A stretch of 64,000 nt of DNA from Alphaproteobacteria bacterium (GTDB lineage: Bacteria; Pseudomonadota; Alphaproteobacteria; Thalassobaculales; Thalassobaculaceae): NCBI GenBank assembly GCA_022822665.1, contig JAJEAR010000056.1, positions 1 through 64,000 of the forward strand, read 5' to 3'. Every line of letters starts with the position of its first letter. The stretch's first letter is position 1. A program made the translations under genes and the position numbers. Below the pieces are notes generated by a model, which was not told where the DNA came from, did no database searches, and worked only from the letters and a program-made list of their open reading frames with translations. Positions 9,242-18,053 of this stretch are shown here, piece after piece.

Positions 9242-9699
9242 GCGATCCCGAACCGCCTTCGGCAGACGGGGAACGGCGCATATACCTGACACTGCGGCGC
9301 GTGATCGATGCGCCGGTCGAGGCCGTATACGCCGCGTGGACGGATCCGGCGATTCTGCGTCGCTGGCTGGCGCCCGGCGATGCCACCGTCGTTCGCGCCG
9401 TCGCCGAGGCGGTCGTCGACGGGGTGTTTCTCGTCGACATGCGGGGCGTTGACGGCCGGAAATGGCTCGTCCGCGGCCGGTTCAGGGAGGTCGTGCCCTG
9501 TCGTCGGCTGGTTCTTTCCTGGTGCTGGGAGGGCACCGATATCGAAACACTCCTCGCCGTCTGGTTCGAACCGGATGACGTCGGCAGGACGTGCCTGACG
9601 CTGACGCACTCTCGGTTTGTGCAGGACGAGGCCCGCGACGAGCACGTGCGGGGCTGGAACGGGTGTCTCGCGAAGCTGGAGGCGTTGTGGACAGGATGA
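9238..9699 (+). CDS. SRPBCC/AHSA1-domain protein
   Basis: This 153-residue START-like fold protein shows the family opening VIDAPVEAVYAAWTDPAILRRWLAP at about residues 22-46 and the closing helix GWNGCLAKLEAL. Members bind hydrophobic ligands, but the ligand here is unknown. The start overlaps the ArsR stop by four bases (ATGA), and its own stop overlaps the following hydrolase start the same way. The three products are therefore made from one mRNA, which suggests ligand sensing or handling linked to the hydrolase substrate. Confidence 0.85.
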   Translation: MSDPEPPSADGERRIYLTLRRVIDAPVEAVYAAWTDPAILRRWLAPGDATVVRAVAEAVVDGVFLVDMRGVDGRKWLVRGRFREVVPCRRLVLSWCWEGTDIETLLAVWFEPDDVGRTCLTLTHSRFVQDEARDEHVRGWNGCLAKLEALWTG

Positions 9700-10631
9700 A
9701 CCGGAATGCGGCGAGCATCCGTCCTGACTGGGTGTCCGACGACATGTATCCCTTCGAGAGCCGGTTCTTCACCACGGAGGCGGGGCACCGGATGCACTTC
9801 GTCGACGAGGGTGAGGGCGAGCCCATCGTGTTCGTCCATGGCAACCCGGCCTGGTCCTTCGAATTCCGGCACGCGATCCGGCAGCTTCGTCCGGAGTTTC
9901 GCTGCGTCGCGCCGGATCATGTCGGCTTCGGACTGTCGTCGCGCAGTATGCGCGACAGCGACCATCATCCGGAAAGTCATGCAAGCAGGTTCGCCGAACT
10001 GCTCGATCACCTCGGTCTTCGCGACATCACCCTGTTCATGAACGACTGGGGCGGGCCTGTCGGCCTCGACTTTGCGCGCAGACATCCGGAACGGGTCAGG
10101 CGGCTCGTGATCGCCAACACCTGGTGCTGGCCTGTCCACGACGACTTCCACTTCAGTTCGTTCAGCTTCTTCATGTCGAGCCGGGTCGGGCAGTACCTGC
10201 TGCGGCGCCACAACATGTTCGTGCGCATGGTGATGCCGATGGCCGTCGGTGACAGGCGCGTCCTGACACCCGAGATCATGGCGCATTACCGCAATGCGCT
10301 GCCGACTCCCGATGCGCGCGCTGCAATGGCTGCGTTCCCGGGCCACATCGTCGGCGCGAGCGACTGGCTGCGCTCGATCTGGGATGATCGCGCCGCCTTC
10401 GCCGACAAGCCGGCGCTGCTGCTCTGGGGCCTGAAGGATATCGCGTTCCGAAGCAGGGAACTCGAGAGGTGGAAGTCCGCCCTGCGGAATTTCGAACTGC
10501 ACGAGTTCGAGGACTGCGGACACTTTCTGGCGGAGGAAGCGCCCGACCGGGTCGTGTCGGCGCTGCGCGACTTCATGGGGCGAGCAGTACATCCGCCCGG
10601 CGAGCGGGAGCGGCAACATGCGGGCGCATGA
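9696..10631 (+). CDS. Haloalkane dehalogenase-like alpha/beta hydrolase
   Basis: The enzyme has 311 residues and an alpha/beta-hydrolase fold. The nucleophile elbow is NDWGG with Asp117 followed by Trp118. The oxyanion/halide motif is HGNPAW with Asn50. The acid is Asp248 in LKD and the base His276 in CGHF. Asp nucleophile plus Asn-Trp halide ligands is the haloalkane dehalogenase signature, and Asp as the late acid matches subfamily III. The likely reaction is hydrolysis of a carbon-halogen bond, though related folds include lactone decarboxylases such as OleB. ATG at 9696 overlaps the preceding stop. It is the third gene of an ArsR-controlled operon. Confidence 0.82.
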   Translation: MNRNAASIRPDWVSDDMYPFESRFFTTEAGHRMHFVDEGEGEPIVFVHGNPAWSFEFRHAIRQLRPEFRCVAPDHVGFGLSSRSMRDSDHHPESHASRFAELLDHLGLRDITLFMNDWGGPVGLDFARRHPERVRRLVIANTWCWPVHDDFHFSSFSFFMSSRVGQYLLRRHNMFVRMVMPMAVGDRRVLTPEIMAHYRNALPTPDARAAMAAFPGHIVGASDWLRSIWDDRAAFADKPALLLWGLKDIAFRSRELERWKSALRNFELHEFEDCGHFLAEEAPDRVVSALRDFMGRAVHPPGERERQHAGA

Positions 10632-10806
10632 AAGCCGGAACGTTCCCACCGCGCGTTCGTCCCGTGTCACGGTTGCGGCGCGCGATGCCGCGAACGCGGA
10701 CCGACGGAACAGCGGGTGCCGGACCTCGACCTTTCACCACTGGACCACGTTGCGGACGCTCCCGGTTCCGTGTCCGAAAGCGAAGACCGCCTGAGGGGGA
10801 AATCCA

Positions 10807-11196
10807 GTGACGTGTGACGAAGCTCTTGTCGACCGGATACGCCTGATCCTCTGCCGGCGGGAGGGATACTCCGAACGCAGGATGTTCGGCTCCGTCTGCT
10901 TCATGGTCCGTGGCAACATGTGTGTTGGAACCTGGAAAGGCTCGCTGATTGTTCGGCTCAACAGGAAGGAGCATGACGCGACACTGGCTGAGCCGCACAC
11001 CGGCCCCGCCGACATGAATGGCCGCGTGATGAGAGGGTGGGCGCTGGTCGCACCGGCGGGCATTGCTTCGGAAGACCGGCTCACGGCATGGCTCGACCGG
11101 GCATGGACATTCGCGGGCTCGCTTCCCGCCAGGGTAAGCGGCCCGAAGTCGCGCAAACGGAAGAGGGTATCCGGCGCCACGGACGCCCGGCCATAG
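10807..11196 (+). CDS. TfoX/Sxy N-terminal domain protein
   Basis: This 129-residue protein has the TfoX-N core SERRMFGSVCFMVRGNMCVG at about residues 24-43 and the closing helix DRLTAWLDRAW. It ends in a basic Lys/Arg-rich tail. It has no C-terminal TfoX domain, so it is one of the widespread stand-alone TfoX-N proteins of unknown function rather than a competence regulator. The GTG start at 10807 is supported by GAGGGGGAAA a few bases upstream. It sits alone in the accessory segment. Confidence 0.82.
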   Translation: MTCDEALVDRIRLILCRREGYSERRMFGSVCFMVRGNMCVGTWKGSLIVRLNRKEHDATLAEPHTGPADMNGRVMRGWALVAPAGIASEDRLTAWLDRAWTFAGSLPARVSGPKSRKRKRVSGATDARP

Positions 11197-11390
11197 CGGG
11201 CGAGGAAGCCTCGTCCGTTCATGTTTCGCGCGGTCCAACTCAGAAGGGTGTATCTGCACGGCCCGGATGAAGTCCGGCGGCGAGATCTCCTACGGCGACT
11301 TTTTCAGGCGGAGCGTGCGCGTGAAGTGCTCGCTGGGGCCGCAGCCGGTCAGTGTGGCGTGGCTTTACCCGGAGCCGGGCAGGGGTGTGC

Positions 11391-11627
11391 ATGATTACGC
11401 GGGACTTCTCGTTTGGCGCGGCCGTGCTGAATGAAGAAGACCTGCCGAAGGAGTTGCGGGCCGAGTTCAAGTCCTGGACCGAACACTTCGCCGCGGACAC
11501 GTTCGTCGAGGACGCGTCAAACAAGGGCGTCAAGGCATGGGTAGTCAGGCACGAAGCTGCAGTTTGGCACCAGGATGCACTGGTCGAGAGGCTTCGCGGC
11601 GTGATAGGCACATTGCGTGCGTTCTGA
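11391..11627 (+). CDS. Small hypothetical protein
   Basis: A 78-residue product of unknown function with no recognised domain, signal or membrane segment. The sequence is acidic in its first half (NEEDLPKELRAEF) and has a leucine-rich C-terminal helix (DALVERLRGVIGTL). ATG at 11391 is preceded by an AGGGGT site 5 bases away. A different frame of 55 codons (11267-11434) overlaps its start. It may be a remnant, since the surrounding 1.5 kb contain degraded genes. Confidence 0.4.
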   Translation: MITRDFSFGAAVLNEEDLPKELRAEFKSWTEHFAADTFVEDASNKGVKAWVVRHEAAVWHQDALVERLRGVIGTLRAF

Positions 11628-11750
11628 CTCGGCGCGCGACCTTTGTCACCGATCAGAATAGGTAGGTAGTGCCAGCCGCGGCGCAAGATTCAGTGGGCGG
11701 GGGCGGTACCGCCTGATACGATCCACGACGCTGAATGTTCGGAGACTGTC

Positions 11751-12482
11751 ATGGCAAAGTCGATTACCGCGCGCATCCGCAAAGAGGCGGTCCGGATTAT
11801 TAGGGATCACCCAGAGGGCATCCGGTATTCGGACCTACAGCGCCAGATCCATGAGGCCGATAGCTCGTTCAAAATGAACACGATCGCCGGATCGATCTAT
11901 GACCTTAACACCCACATCGCCGAGGTGGAAAAGCCGAGTCGTGGCGTGTATCGGATTACGGGCGCGGACGCGGACGGCAGTGCAATGGCTCCGCCGCCGC
12001 CGGCAGTAATTCAAGAGGAAGAGTTCTACTCTCCGTTCGCGGACTGGCTGAAGAATGACCTTGAAGACGTGACGAAGGCGATTCCGCTGGGTGGCAAGCG
12101 TTTCAAGGACAAATGGGGAACCCCGGATGTGATAGGAAAGCGGGACTCGAGGCCGAGCGACATCGTGAAGCCCCCGATCGAGATCGTTTCAGCGGAGATC
12201 AAAACGAACACGAACGAACTCATCACGGCTTTCGGACAGGCTTGCGCTTATTGCCTATTCAGCCACAGGTCGTACTTAGTGGTTCCAACAAAGGCGACCA
12301 AGGACGATCTGTCGAGGCTGGACTCCCTTTGTCAGGTATTTGGCTTGGGGTTTGTGCTATTCGATGCAGAATGTGTGGATGACCCCAAATTTGAAATCCG
12401 CGTACGCCCCAAAAGACAGGATCCTGACATTCATTACACCAACAAATACATGAGGGAGATTGAGTCGGAGCTGTTTCGGTAA
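11751..12482 (+). CDS. Winged-helix plus PD-(D/E)xK nuclease-like protein
   Basis: The 243-residue product appears to have two parts. Residues 1-70 look like a winged helix (TARIRKEAVRIIRDHPEG..., ending GVYRIT). Residues 88-205 carry the spacing of a PD-(D/E)xK nuclease core: Glu90/91, TPD (Asp126), SAEIK (Glu149, Lys151) and Gln163 in FGQACAY. This suggests a DNA-binding protein with endonuclease or decayed nuclease function, as in restriction or HrgA-like proteins, but I do not recognise the exact family. No methyltransferase is adjacent. The gene is visibly less GC-rich than its neighbours (many TTT, ATT and AAA codons), a sign of transfer. Confidence 0.6.
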   Translation: MAKSITARIRKEAVRIIRDHPEGIRYSDLQRQIHEADSSFKMNTIAGSIYDLNTHIAEVEKPSRGVYRITGADADGSAMAPPPPAVIQEEEFYSPFADWLKNDLEDVTKAIPLGGKRFKDKWGTPDVIGKRDSRPSDIVKPPIEIVSAEIKTNTNELITAFGQACAYCLFSHRSYLVVPTKATKDDLSRLDSLCQVFGLGFVLFDAECVDDPKFEIRVRPKRQDPDIHYTNKYMREIESELFR

Positions 12483-12548
12483 GCGACTCAAGGCAGGTTG
12501 AAGATCCCGGTGGTACTGCGGGCGCGGGGGATCGAGTCCTGGAAGAGA

Positions 12549-12674
12549 TCATTCTGCAGACGCCGCGATGTAGTCGGCCCAGTCATCAACCAGGGCGCGT
12601 CGGCGCTCCAGGGAGTGCTCCGGAAGGCAATTGCCCAGCGGCGCGGGAGTACCCTGGTCGAACAACAGTTTCAA
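12549..12674 (-). pseudogene. Truncated DUF5615 (PIN-like) toxin fused to an integrase-like tail
   Basis: A 41-codon frame starts with TTG overlapping the DUF433 stop (TTGA). It begins KLLFDQGTPAPL...LPEH, the N-terminus of DUF5615 PIN-like toxins, which normally have over 100 residues with catalytic acidic residues further on. After about 20 residues the sequence changes to ERRRALVDDWADYIAASAE, which resembles the extreme C-terminus of tyrosine integrases. The toxin is therefore broken and the frame is a recombination junction. The antitoxin-like gene upstream is intact. Confidence 0.6.
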
Positions 12675-12904
12675 CGCGTCAACGACGATCTAAGGGCCTT
12701 GGCCTCGTGTTCGAGCACGGCGCGGACCTGTTGCTCGTCTACACCGGGGAACCACTCAACGAAGTCGCTGACGGTGGCGCCACAGGCGAGGTTCTCGTAG
12801 AGCGCGTAAAGCGGGATTCGCGTGCCGGCGAACACCCATGCGCCACTGACCTTGCCCGGCGTACGCTCGACTTCAGGACATGAACTCCAGTCCGTTCCAT
12901 CCAT
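12671..12904 (-). CDS. DUF433 antitoxin-like protein
   Basis: This 77-residue protein has the DUF433 pattern: GAWVFAGTRIPLYALYENL near residue 26, then a helix-turn-helix-like GATVSDFVEWFPGVDEQQVRAVLE. DUF433 proteins are usually the upstream antitoxin partner of DUF5615 PIN-like toxins, and the remnant of that toxin follows with a four-base overlap. ATG at 12904 fits the family N-terminus; an upstream in-frame ATG at 12919 is less likely. With its toxin truncated it may be an orphan antitoxin or simply decaying. Confidence 0.8.
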   Translation of the reverse strand: MDGTDWSSCPEVERTPGKVSGAWVFAGTRIPLYALYENLACGATVSDFVEWFPGVDEQQVRAVLEHEAKALRSSLTR

Positions 12905-13491
12905 GGCCCTTCTCCTCAAACGTGGACAAGCCGCGTTCCGCAGTCAATTTACCACCGGATCCGGTCCATGCTTCCCGAACGCGCACATCCGCATCGTCTG
13001 GCAGGCGTCGTGCAGGGCCACCGACACCGATCTTGCCGGCAACGACATCCATGAACAGGAGGGAGCGGTATTCGCGCAGGAGTTTGAATTCGCGGTTTGC
13101 GTGCTCGATGGCGCAGCTTGTGTCCGTGACGTACAGGCCGGGAAGCGGGTGCTCGCGGATTGTGTGGCACAGGGTGGAAGCGCGATCCGAGTCTTCCGAA
13201 CATCTCCCTTCCCGGTTGCCGGAAGTGGAACCTGCGCTCATGGCGCTCGAGGTTGCGCCGGCCACGATGACTCGTGGCTGCGGTAGTGCTTGGGACGGGT
13301 TCTTCCGCGTGTCCCGCCGGGCCATCTCCCGCGCGCCGGGAACGAGACGCGGCTACGCAACACCCCTCGAATGGTGTAACGGGAAGGCACGCGCAGCTGT
13401 GCAGGAAACCTGAAGCATGTCCACCTGTCGATCCCGGCAAGACGGCTGGCCGCGCAATGGCAGGGCCCTCGCGCGCGGCGGCTCCGTGGTC
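12905..13491. other. No recognisable gene; probable decayed accessory DNA
   Basis: About 590 bp between the DUF433 start and the M16 gene. A minus-strand frame of 150 codons and two plus-strand frames of similar size cross it, but none has a domain, signal peptide or ribosome-binding site. Given the broken toxin next to it, this is probably degraded mobile DNA. The promoter for the M16-mutL genes should lie near its right end. Confidence 0.45.
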
Positions 13492-14832
13492 ATGCAGGCG
13501 GCCCGGTGGACTGCCGTGCTGGTGGTGTCCGTCGCCGTCGTGCTGCTCGCCGGGTCCCGCAGCAACGCCGACCTGTTCGAGATTGCCGGCTTCCGGCTCG
13601 ACAACGGCCTCGAGGTGGTGGTCATCAGCGACCATCGCGCCCCGGTGGTCACGCAGATGCTGTGGTACCGGGTCGGCAGCGCCGACGAGGAACCCGGCAA
13701 GTCGGGGCTCGCGCACCTGGTCGAACACCTGATGTTTCGCGGCGCGGGTACCGGGGAGCAGGTTGATGCGTCCACGCTGATCAAGCGGATCGGCGGTGAG
13801 GAGAACGCGTTTACCAGCCACGACTACACGGCGTACCACCAGACGGTGGTCTCCGACCGGCTCGGGGTGATCATGGAACTCGAGGCCCGACGCATGGCGA
13901 GGCTCGAGGTGCTGGCCGGCGACCTCGAAATCGAGCGCAAGGTAGTGCTCGAGGAGAGGTTCGTGCGGGTCGCGAACAGCGACGCCGCCCGCTTCCGCGA
14001 ACAGGTCAATGCGGCTACCTGGCTTGCCTATCCCTACCGCCTGCCGGTGATCGGATGGGAACACGAGATCCGTGCGCTCGATCTCGACGACGTCAAGGAG
14101 TTCCATCGACGCTGGTACGGGCCCGACAATGCGGTGCTGGTTCTCGCTGGCGACGTTACCGAGGCTCGTGCGCGCAGGCTGGCCCGTCGGTACTACGGCG
14201 CCATCCCGCGTCGTGACATCGCGCCGCGCGCCCGGGTCGGGGAACCGGAGCAGGTCGCGCCGAGACGGCTGGCCATGCGCAGTCCCCAGGTCGGCCAGCC
14301 ATCGTGGCAGCGACGCTACATCGCTCCGGGGTACTCGACCGGGCTTGATGACGCCCACGCGCTCGAAGTCCTCTCTGTCGTCCTCGGCGGCGGTACCACC
14401 GGCCGGTTGTACAGCTCCCTCGTTGTCGAACAGGAACTGGCTGTCTCGGCGGGCTGCTGGTACCGCTCCGACGCACTGGGACCGACGACCTTCGGGTTCT
14501 ACGCCAGTCCGTCGCCAGGGGTCGGGCTCGACGTGCTCGAGGCGGCCGTCGACGCCGAGATCAGCCGGGTGCTCGCCGAGGGCGTGACGGCAAGGGAGCG
14601 CGACACCGCGGTCCGGCGCCTGCGCAGGTCCGAGATCCTGGCAAGCGACACCGTTGCAGGTTCGGCCCGAATCATTGGCGCCGCGCTGGTCACCGGAAGG
14701 AGCCTTGAGGAGATCAGGTCGTGGCCGGAGAGGGTGGCGGCGGTGACAGTGGACGACATTCGCCGGGTCGCGGCCTCGGTATTCCGGCTCGAGCGATCGG
14801 TAACGGGCGAACTGCGCCCCTCACGGCCATGA
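13492..14832 (+). CDS. M16 zinc peptidase, catalytic type
   Basis: This 446-residue periplasmic or membrane-anchored protease has a signal peptide (residues 5-26) and the inverted zinc motif HLVEH (His75, Glu78, His79). Downstream acidic residues in the ERKVVLEER segment supply the third ligand. The second M16 lobe contains the GGGTTGRLYSSLV segment near residue 301 and the usual arginine/tyrosine region is recognisable. GTG/ATG at 13486/13492 are both possible; 13492 gives the normal signal peptide. Its stop overlaps the next gene (ATGA), which encodes a non-catalytic M16 partner, so the two probably form a heterodimer like bacterial and mitochondrial processing peptidases. Confidence 0.9.
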   Translation: MQAARWTAVLVVSVAVVLLAGSRSNADLFEIAGFRLDNGLEVVVISDHRAPVVTQMLWYRVGSADEEPGKSGLAHLVEHLMFRGAGTGEQVDASTLIKRIGGEENAFTSHDYTAYHQTVVSDRLGVIMELEARRMARLEVLAGDLEIERKVVLEERFVRVANSDAARFREQVNAATWLAYPYRLPVIGWEHEIRALDLDDVKEFHRRWYGPDNAVLVLAGDVTEARARRLARRYYGAIPRRDIAPRARVGEPEQVAPRRLAMRSPQVGQPSWQRRYIAPGYSTGLDDAHALEVLSVVLGGGTTGRLYSSLVVEQELAVSAGCWYRSDALGPTTFGFYASPSPGVGLDVLEAAVDAEISRVLAEGVTARERDTAVRRLRRSEILASDTVAGSARIIGAALVTGRSLEEIRSWPERVAAVTVDDIRRVAASVFRLERSVTGELRPSRP

Positions 14833-16184
14833 AGCGGTGCGGCCTTACCCGCTGGAAGTGCCTCGCGTTCCTGGTGTTGCTGGCATGGCCGGCGGCCGGC
14901 ATGGCGCTTGACATCACCCCGGTGACCAGCCCGGGCGGGATCCGGGCATGGCTGGTGGAAGATCACCGGCGCCCCATCATCACGATCATGGTCCGCTTCC
15001 CGAGAGGCAGTGTCGCCGATCCGGCCGGCCGGGAAGGCCTGGTTCACCTCGCGGCCGGGCTGTTCGACGAGGGTGCGGGGGACCTCGCTTCGGACGCGTT
15101 TCGCGCCAGCCTGGAAGAGCAGTCGATCTCTCTCGGCTTCACCGCCCGGCGTGAATCCCTGACGATGTCGCTCATGACCCTGACAGAAACCAGCGACCTG
15201 GCCTTCAGGCTGGCGGGTCTGGCACTTGCCCGGCCCAGGTTCGATCCGGGCCCGCTCGAGCGGGTACGCAACCAGGTCATCGCCGGGATCAGGGCGCGTC
15301 GGGAACGACCGGGCGTCATCGCCTGGCGCAACTGGTGGACATCCGCTTTCCCCGGCCACCCCTACGGCCGGCCGTTGCGCGGTACCATCGCGTCGCTCCG
15401 GAGCATCACCCGGGACGACCTCCTGGCACTGGCGCCGGACCTGCTCGCACGGGACGGTGTGACGGTTGCCGCGGTCGGTGACATCACGCCCGACGGACTG
15501 GGGTCGGTGCTCGACGACATCCTGGGCGGTCTTGCGGGTTCACCGGTACAGGTGTCCGTGCCCGAGGTCGCGCACGCGCGGCCCGGTGCGGTGACAGTGG
15601 TCGAGCGCGATCTTGCCCAGTCGGTCATTGTCTTCGGCCATGACGGTATCGGCAGGGATGACCCGGACTGGTACGCCGCGGTGATCCTGTTCGAGGTCCT
15701 TGCCGGCGGACACGGGTCGCGGCTGCGAAAGGAACTGCGCGAGACACGCGGCCTTACCTACTCCGTCTCGGTCGGACCCGTCCTGTTCGATCATGCCGCC
15801 CTCGTGACGGGACGCGTCTCCACCGGGAATTCCGGGGTTGCCGAGACCATTGCGCACATCAGGGCCGTCTGGCGTGACTTCGCGACCAACGGTCCGACCG
15901 AACAGGAGGTGCATGATGCCAAGGAGTACATCAAGGGATCCCGGGCACTGAGGCTGACCAGTTCCCCGGGCATCGCCAGGACCCTCCTGGGCATCCAGGT
16001 CGCGGGGCTCGGGATCGACTACCTCGACCGCCAGCCCGCCATGATCGACGCCGTCTCGATGCAGGACCTGCAACGGGTGGCAGCCCGGCTGTTCAGGGAG
16101 AGCGAGCTTGCCTTCGTCGTTGTGGGCAAGCCGTCCGGCCTCCAGGCGACCCGCCGCGCGTCTGAAGAGACCCCGCCCGGTTGA
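14829..16184 (+). CDS. M16 peptidase-like protein without the zinc motif
   Basis: A 451-residue protein with a signal peptide (cleavage after about residue 26) and both M16 lobes. Where the HxxEH motif should be it reads HLAAGLFDEGA, so both the catalytic Glu and the second His are missing. The C-terminal lobe retains GGHGSRLRKELRETRGLTYSV, which resembles the substrate-binding part of active M16 enzymes. This is the usual arrangement of a regulatory or substrate-binding subunit, with the preceding gene supplying catalysis. Start and stop overlap by four bases. Confidence 0.9.
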   Translation: MKRCGLTRWKCLAFLVLLAWPAAGMALDITPVTSPGGIRAWLVEDHRRPIITIMVRFPRGSVADPAGREGLVHLAAGLFDEGAGDLASDAFRASLEEQSISLGFTARRESLTMSLMTLTETSDLAFRLAGLALARPRFDPGPLERVRNQVIAGIRARRERPGVIAWRNWWTSAFPGHPYGRPLRGTIASLRSITRDDLLALAPDLLARDGVTVAAVGDITPDGLGSVLDDILGGLAGSPVQVSVPEVAHARPGAVTVVERDLAQSVIVFGHDGIGRDDPDWYAAVILFEVLAGGHGSRLRKELRETRGLTYSVSVGPVLFDHAALVTGRVSTGNSGVAETIAHIRAVWRDFATNGPTEQEVHDAKEYIKGSRALRLTSSPGIARTLLGIQVAGLGIDYLDRQPAMIDAVSMQDLQRVAARLFRESELAFVVVGKPSGLQATRRASEETPPG

Positions 16185-16232
16185 GAGTGTCGACAGGCCG
16201 GGACGTCCGCTGTATCTTGGGGGTCGGGGAAT

Positions 16233-18053
16233 ATGACCAGACAAGATGTAGGGGATCGGATGGACGGACAGGGCGGAATGCCCCCGGGAGGTCCGCGGAT
16301 TCGCCGGCTTCCGGACGGACTGGTCAACCGCATCGCTGCCGGCGAGGTGATTGAACGGCCGGCCAGCGTGGTGAAGGAACTGGTCGAGAACTCGCTTGAT
16401 GCCGGCGCGACCCGGATCGACATCGTGTTGCGTGACGGCGGCCGAACGCTGATCGTGGTTGCCGACGACGGGTGCGGCATGGGAGCCGGCGACCTCTCGC
16501 TTGCCGTCGAGAGGCACGCGACCTCGAAACTGCCTGACGGGGACCTGCTGCGGATAGGCTCGCTCGGCTTCCGCGGCGAGGCGCTGGCCTCGATCGGGGC
16601 GGTGAGCCGGACGACCGTCACCTCGCGTGCCCGCGGCGCCGACCTTGCGTGGAGCATCGAGGTCGAGGGCGGCCGGGTCGGCGAACCCTGTCCGGGTGCG
16701 CTCGTCCGCGGGACCAGGGTCGAAATCCGCGACCTGTTCCACGCCACGCCGGCGCGCCTGAAGTTCCTGAAGAGCGAAAGGGCGGAGTTCGGGCACGCGC
16801 GCGAGGTCGTCGAGCGCCTGGCCATGGCTCACCCGGGCGTTGCGTTCTCCCTCGTCCACGGCGAAAGGACGGCGCTCAGGCTCGAAGCCGGGACCGGTGA
16901 TCCGGAGACGATGCGCAAGACCCGTCTCGCAGCGGTCATGGGCGCGGAGTTTGCGGCAAATTCGGTCGTGGTGAACGACGAACGCGACGGTGTTCGGATA
17001 ACCGGGCGCGCCGGGCTTCCCACCATCAGTCACAGGAACGCCTCGCGCCAGTACATGTTCGTCAACGGCCGCCCGGTCCGCGATGCCCTGCTCGGCGGAG
17101 CGGTGCGTGGTGCCTACTCCGATTTCATGTCGCGGGACCGCTACCCGATGCTGGCGCTCTTCATCGAACTGCCCAGTGACAGGGTGGACGTGAACGTGCA
17201 CCCGGCGAAGACCGAGGTCCGGTTCCGCGAGGCGTCGCTGGTGCGCGGACTGATCGTCGGCTCGCTGAGGAAGGCGCTGCAGGACGCCGGTCACCGCGCC
17301 TCCTCGACCGTGGCGGACGATGCGCTGGGCATGATGTCGCGTTCACTCTCACGCGGATCCTGGCAGTCCCGGCCAGGTCGGGGGAACGCAACCGGCGCGG
17401 TCCCGGACCGCCTCGAGATGAGCGTACCGCCGGCCGCACCCGTACACGTCGACGAGCCGGACCCTGACCCGGAGTATCCGCTCGGAGCTGCACGCGCCCA
17501 GCTGCACGAGACCTACGTGATCTCCCAGACCACCGACGGGATCGTGATCGTCGATCAGCACGCGGCACATGAACGGCTGGTGTACGAACGCATGAAGGCC
17601 GAGCTTGCCGGGTCCGGTGTCGAGCGTCAGCTCCTGCTGCTGCCGGAAATCGTCGAACTGGGGGAGGGTGCGGTCACGCGGCTCGTGGAGCGGCGCGACG
17701 AACTCGCCGGGCTCGGCCTGGTGCTGGAAGGGTTCGGACCGGGGGCGGTCGTCATTCGCGAGATCCCCAAGCTGCTTGGCCAGCCGGATATCGGGTCACT
17801 GGTGCGTGATGTCGCGGCCGAACTCGAGGAGACCGGCACGGCGCTCGCACTGGAGGAGCGGCTCGCCCATATCTGCGGGACCATGGCGTGTCACGGGTCG
17901 GTCCGGGCCGGCCGCCGACTTGCGGTCGAGGAGATGAACGCACTGTTGCGGGACATGGAGAACACGCCACATTCGGGCCAGTGCAACCACGGACGCCCCA
18001 CCTACGTGCACCTGAAACTCGCCGAGATCGAACGCCTGTTCGGTCGCAGGTAG
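16233..18053 (+). CDS. mutL: DNA mismatch repair protein MutL
   Basis: The protein has 606 residues. The GHKL ATPase N-terminus carries [20 protein letters not shown] and [10 protein letters not shown]. The C-terminal dimerisation domain has [12 protein letters not shown] at about residue 441, a CHGSVRAG segment and CNHGRPT. These are the metal-site motifs of endonuclease-active MutL; the last is CN rather than CP. It should therefore nick DNA itself, consistent with a MutH-less species. ATG at 16233 has a G-rich upstream site; ATG at 16260 with AGGGGAT before it is a good alternative. It follows the M16 pair by 48 bp. Confidence 0.95.
   Translation: MTRQDVGDRMDGQGGMPPGGPRIRRLPDGLVNRIAAGEVIERPASVVKELVENSLDAGATRIDIVLRDGGRTLIVVADDGCGMGAGDLSLAVERHATSKLPDGDLLRIGSLGFRGEALASIGAVSRTTVTSRARGADLAWSIEVEGGRVGEPCPGALVRGTRVEIRDLFHATPARLKFLKSERAEFGHAREVVERLAMAHPGVAFSLVHGERTALRLEAGTGDPETMRKTRLAAVMGAEFAANSVVVNDERDGVRITGRAGLPTISHRNASRQYMFVNGRPVRDALLGGAVRGAYSDFMSRDRYPMLALFIELPSDRVDVNVHPAKTEVRFREASLVRGLIVGSLRKALQDAGHRASSTVADDALGMMSRSLSRGSWQSRPGRGNATGAVPDRLEMSVPPAAPVHVDEPDPDPEYPLGAARAQLHETYVISQTTDGIVIVDQHAAHERLVYERMKAELAGSGVERQLLLLPEIVELGEGAVTRLVERRDELAGLGLVLEGFGPGAVVIREIPKLLGQPDIGSLVRDVAAELEETGTALALEERLAHICGTMACHGSVRAGRRLAVEEMNALLRDMENTPHSGQCNHGRPTYVHLKLAEIERLFGRR

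Noticed and set aside
11267..11434. A 55-codon plus-strand frame overlapping the small hypothetical gene
   Set aside because: No ribosome-binding site and no recognised domain; it overlaps a better supported start at 11391.
12873..13325. A 150-codon minus-strand frame over the DUF433 start region
   Set aside because: It overlaps the DUF433 gene on the same strand, and its sequence matches no family I recognise. Probably remnant DNA.
15540..17294. A 584-codon minus-strand open frame opposite the second M16 gene and mutL
   Set aside because: Shadow of well-recognised genes with no supporting features.
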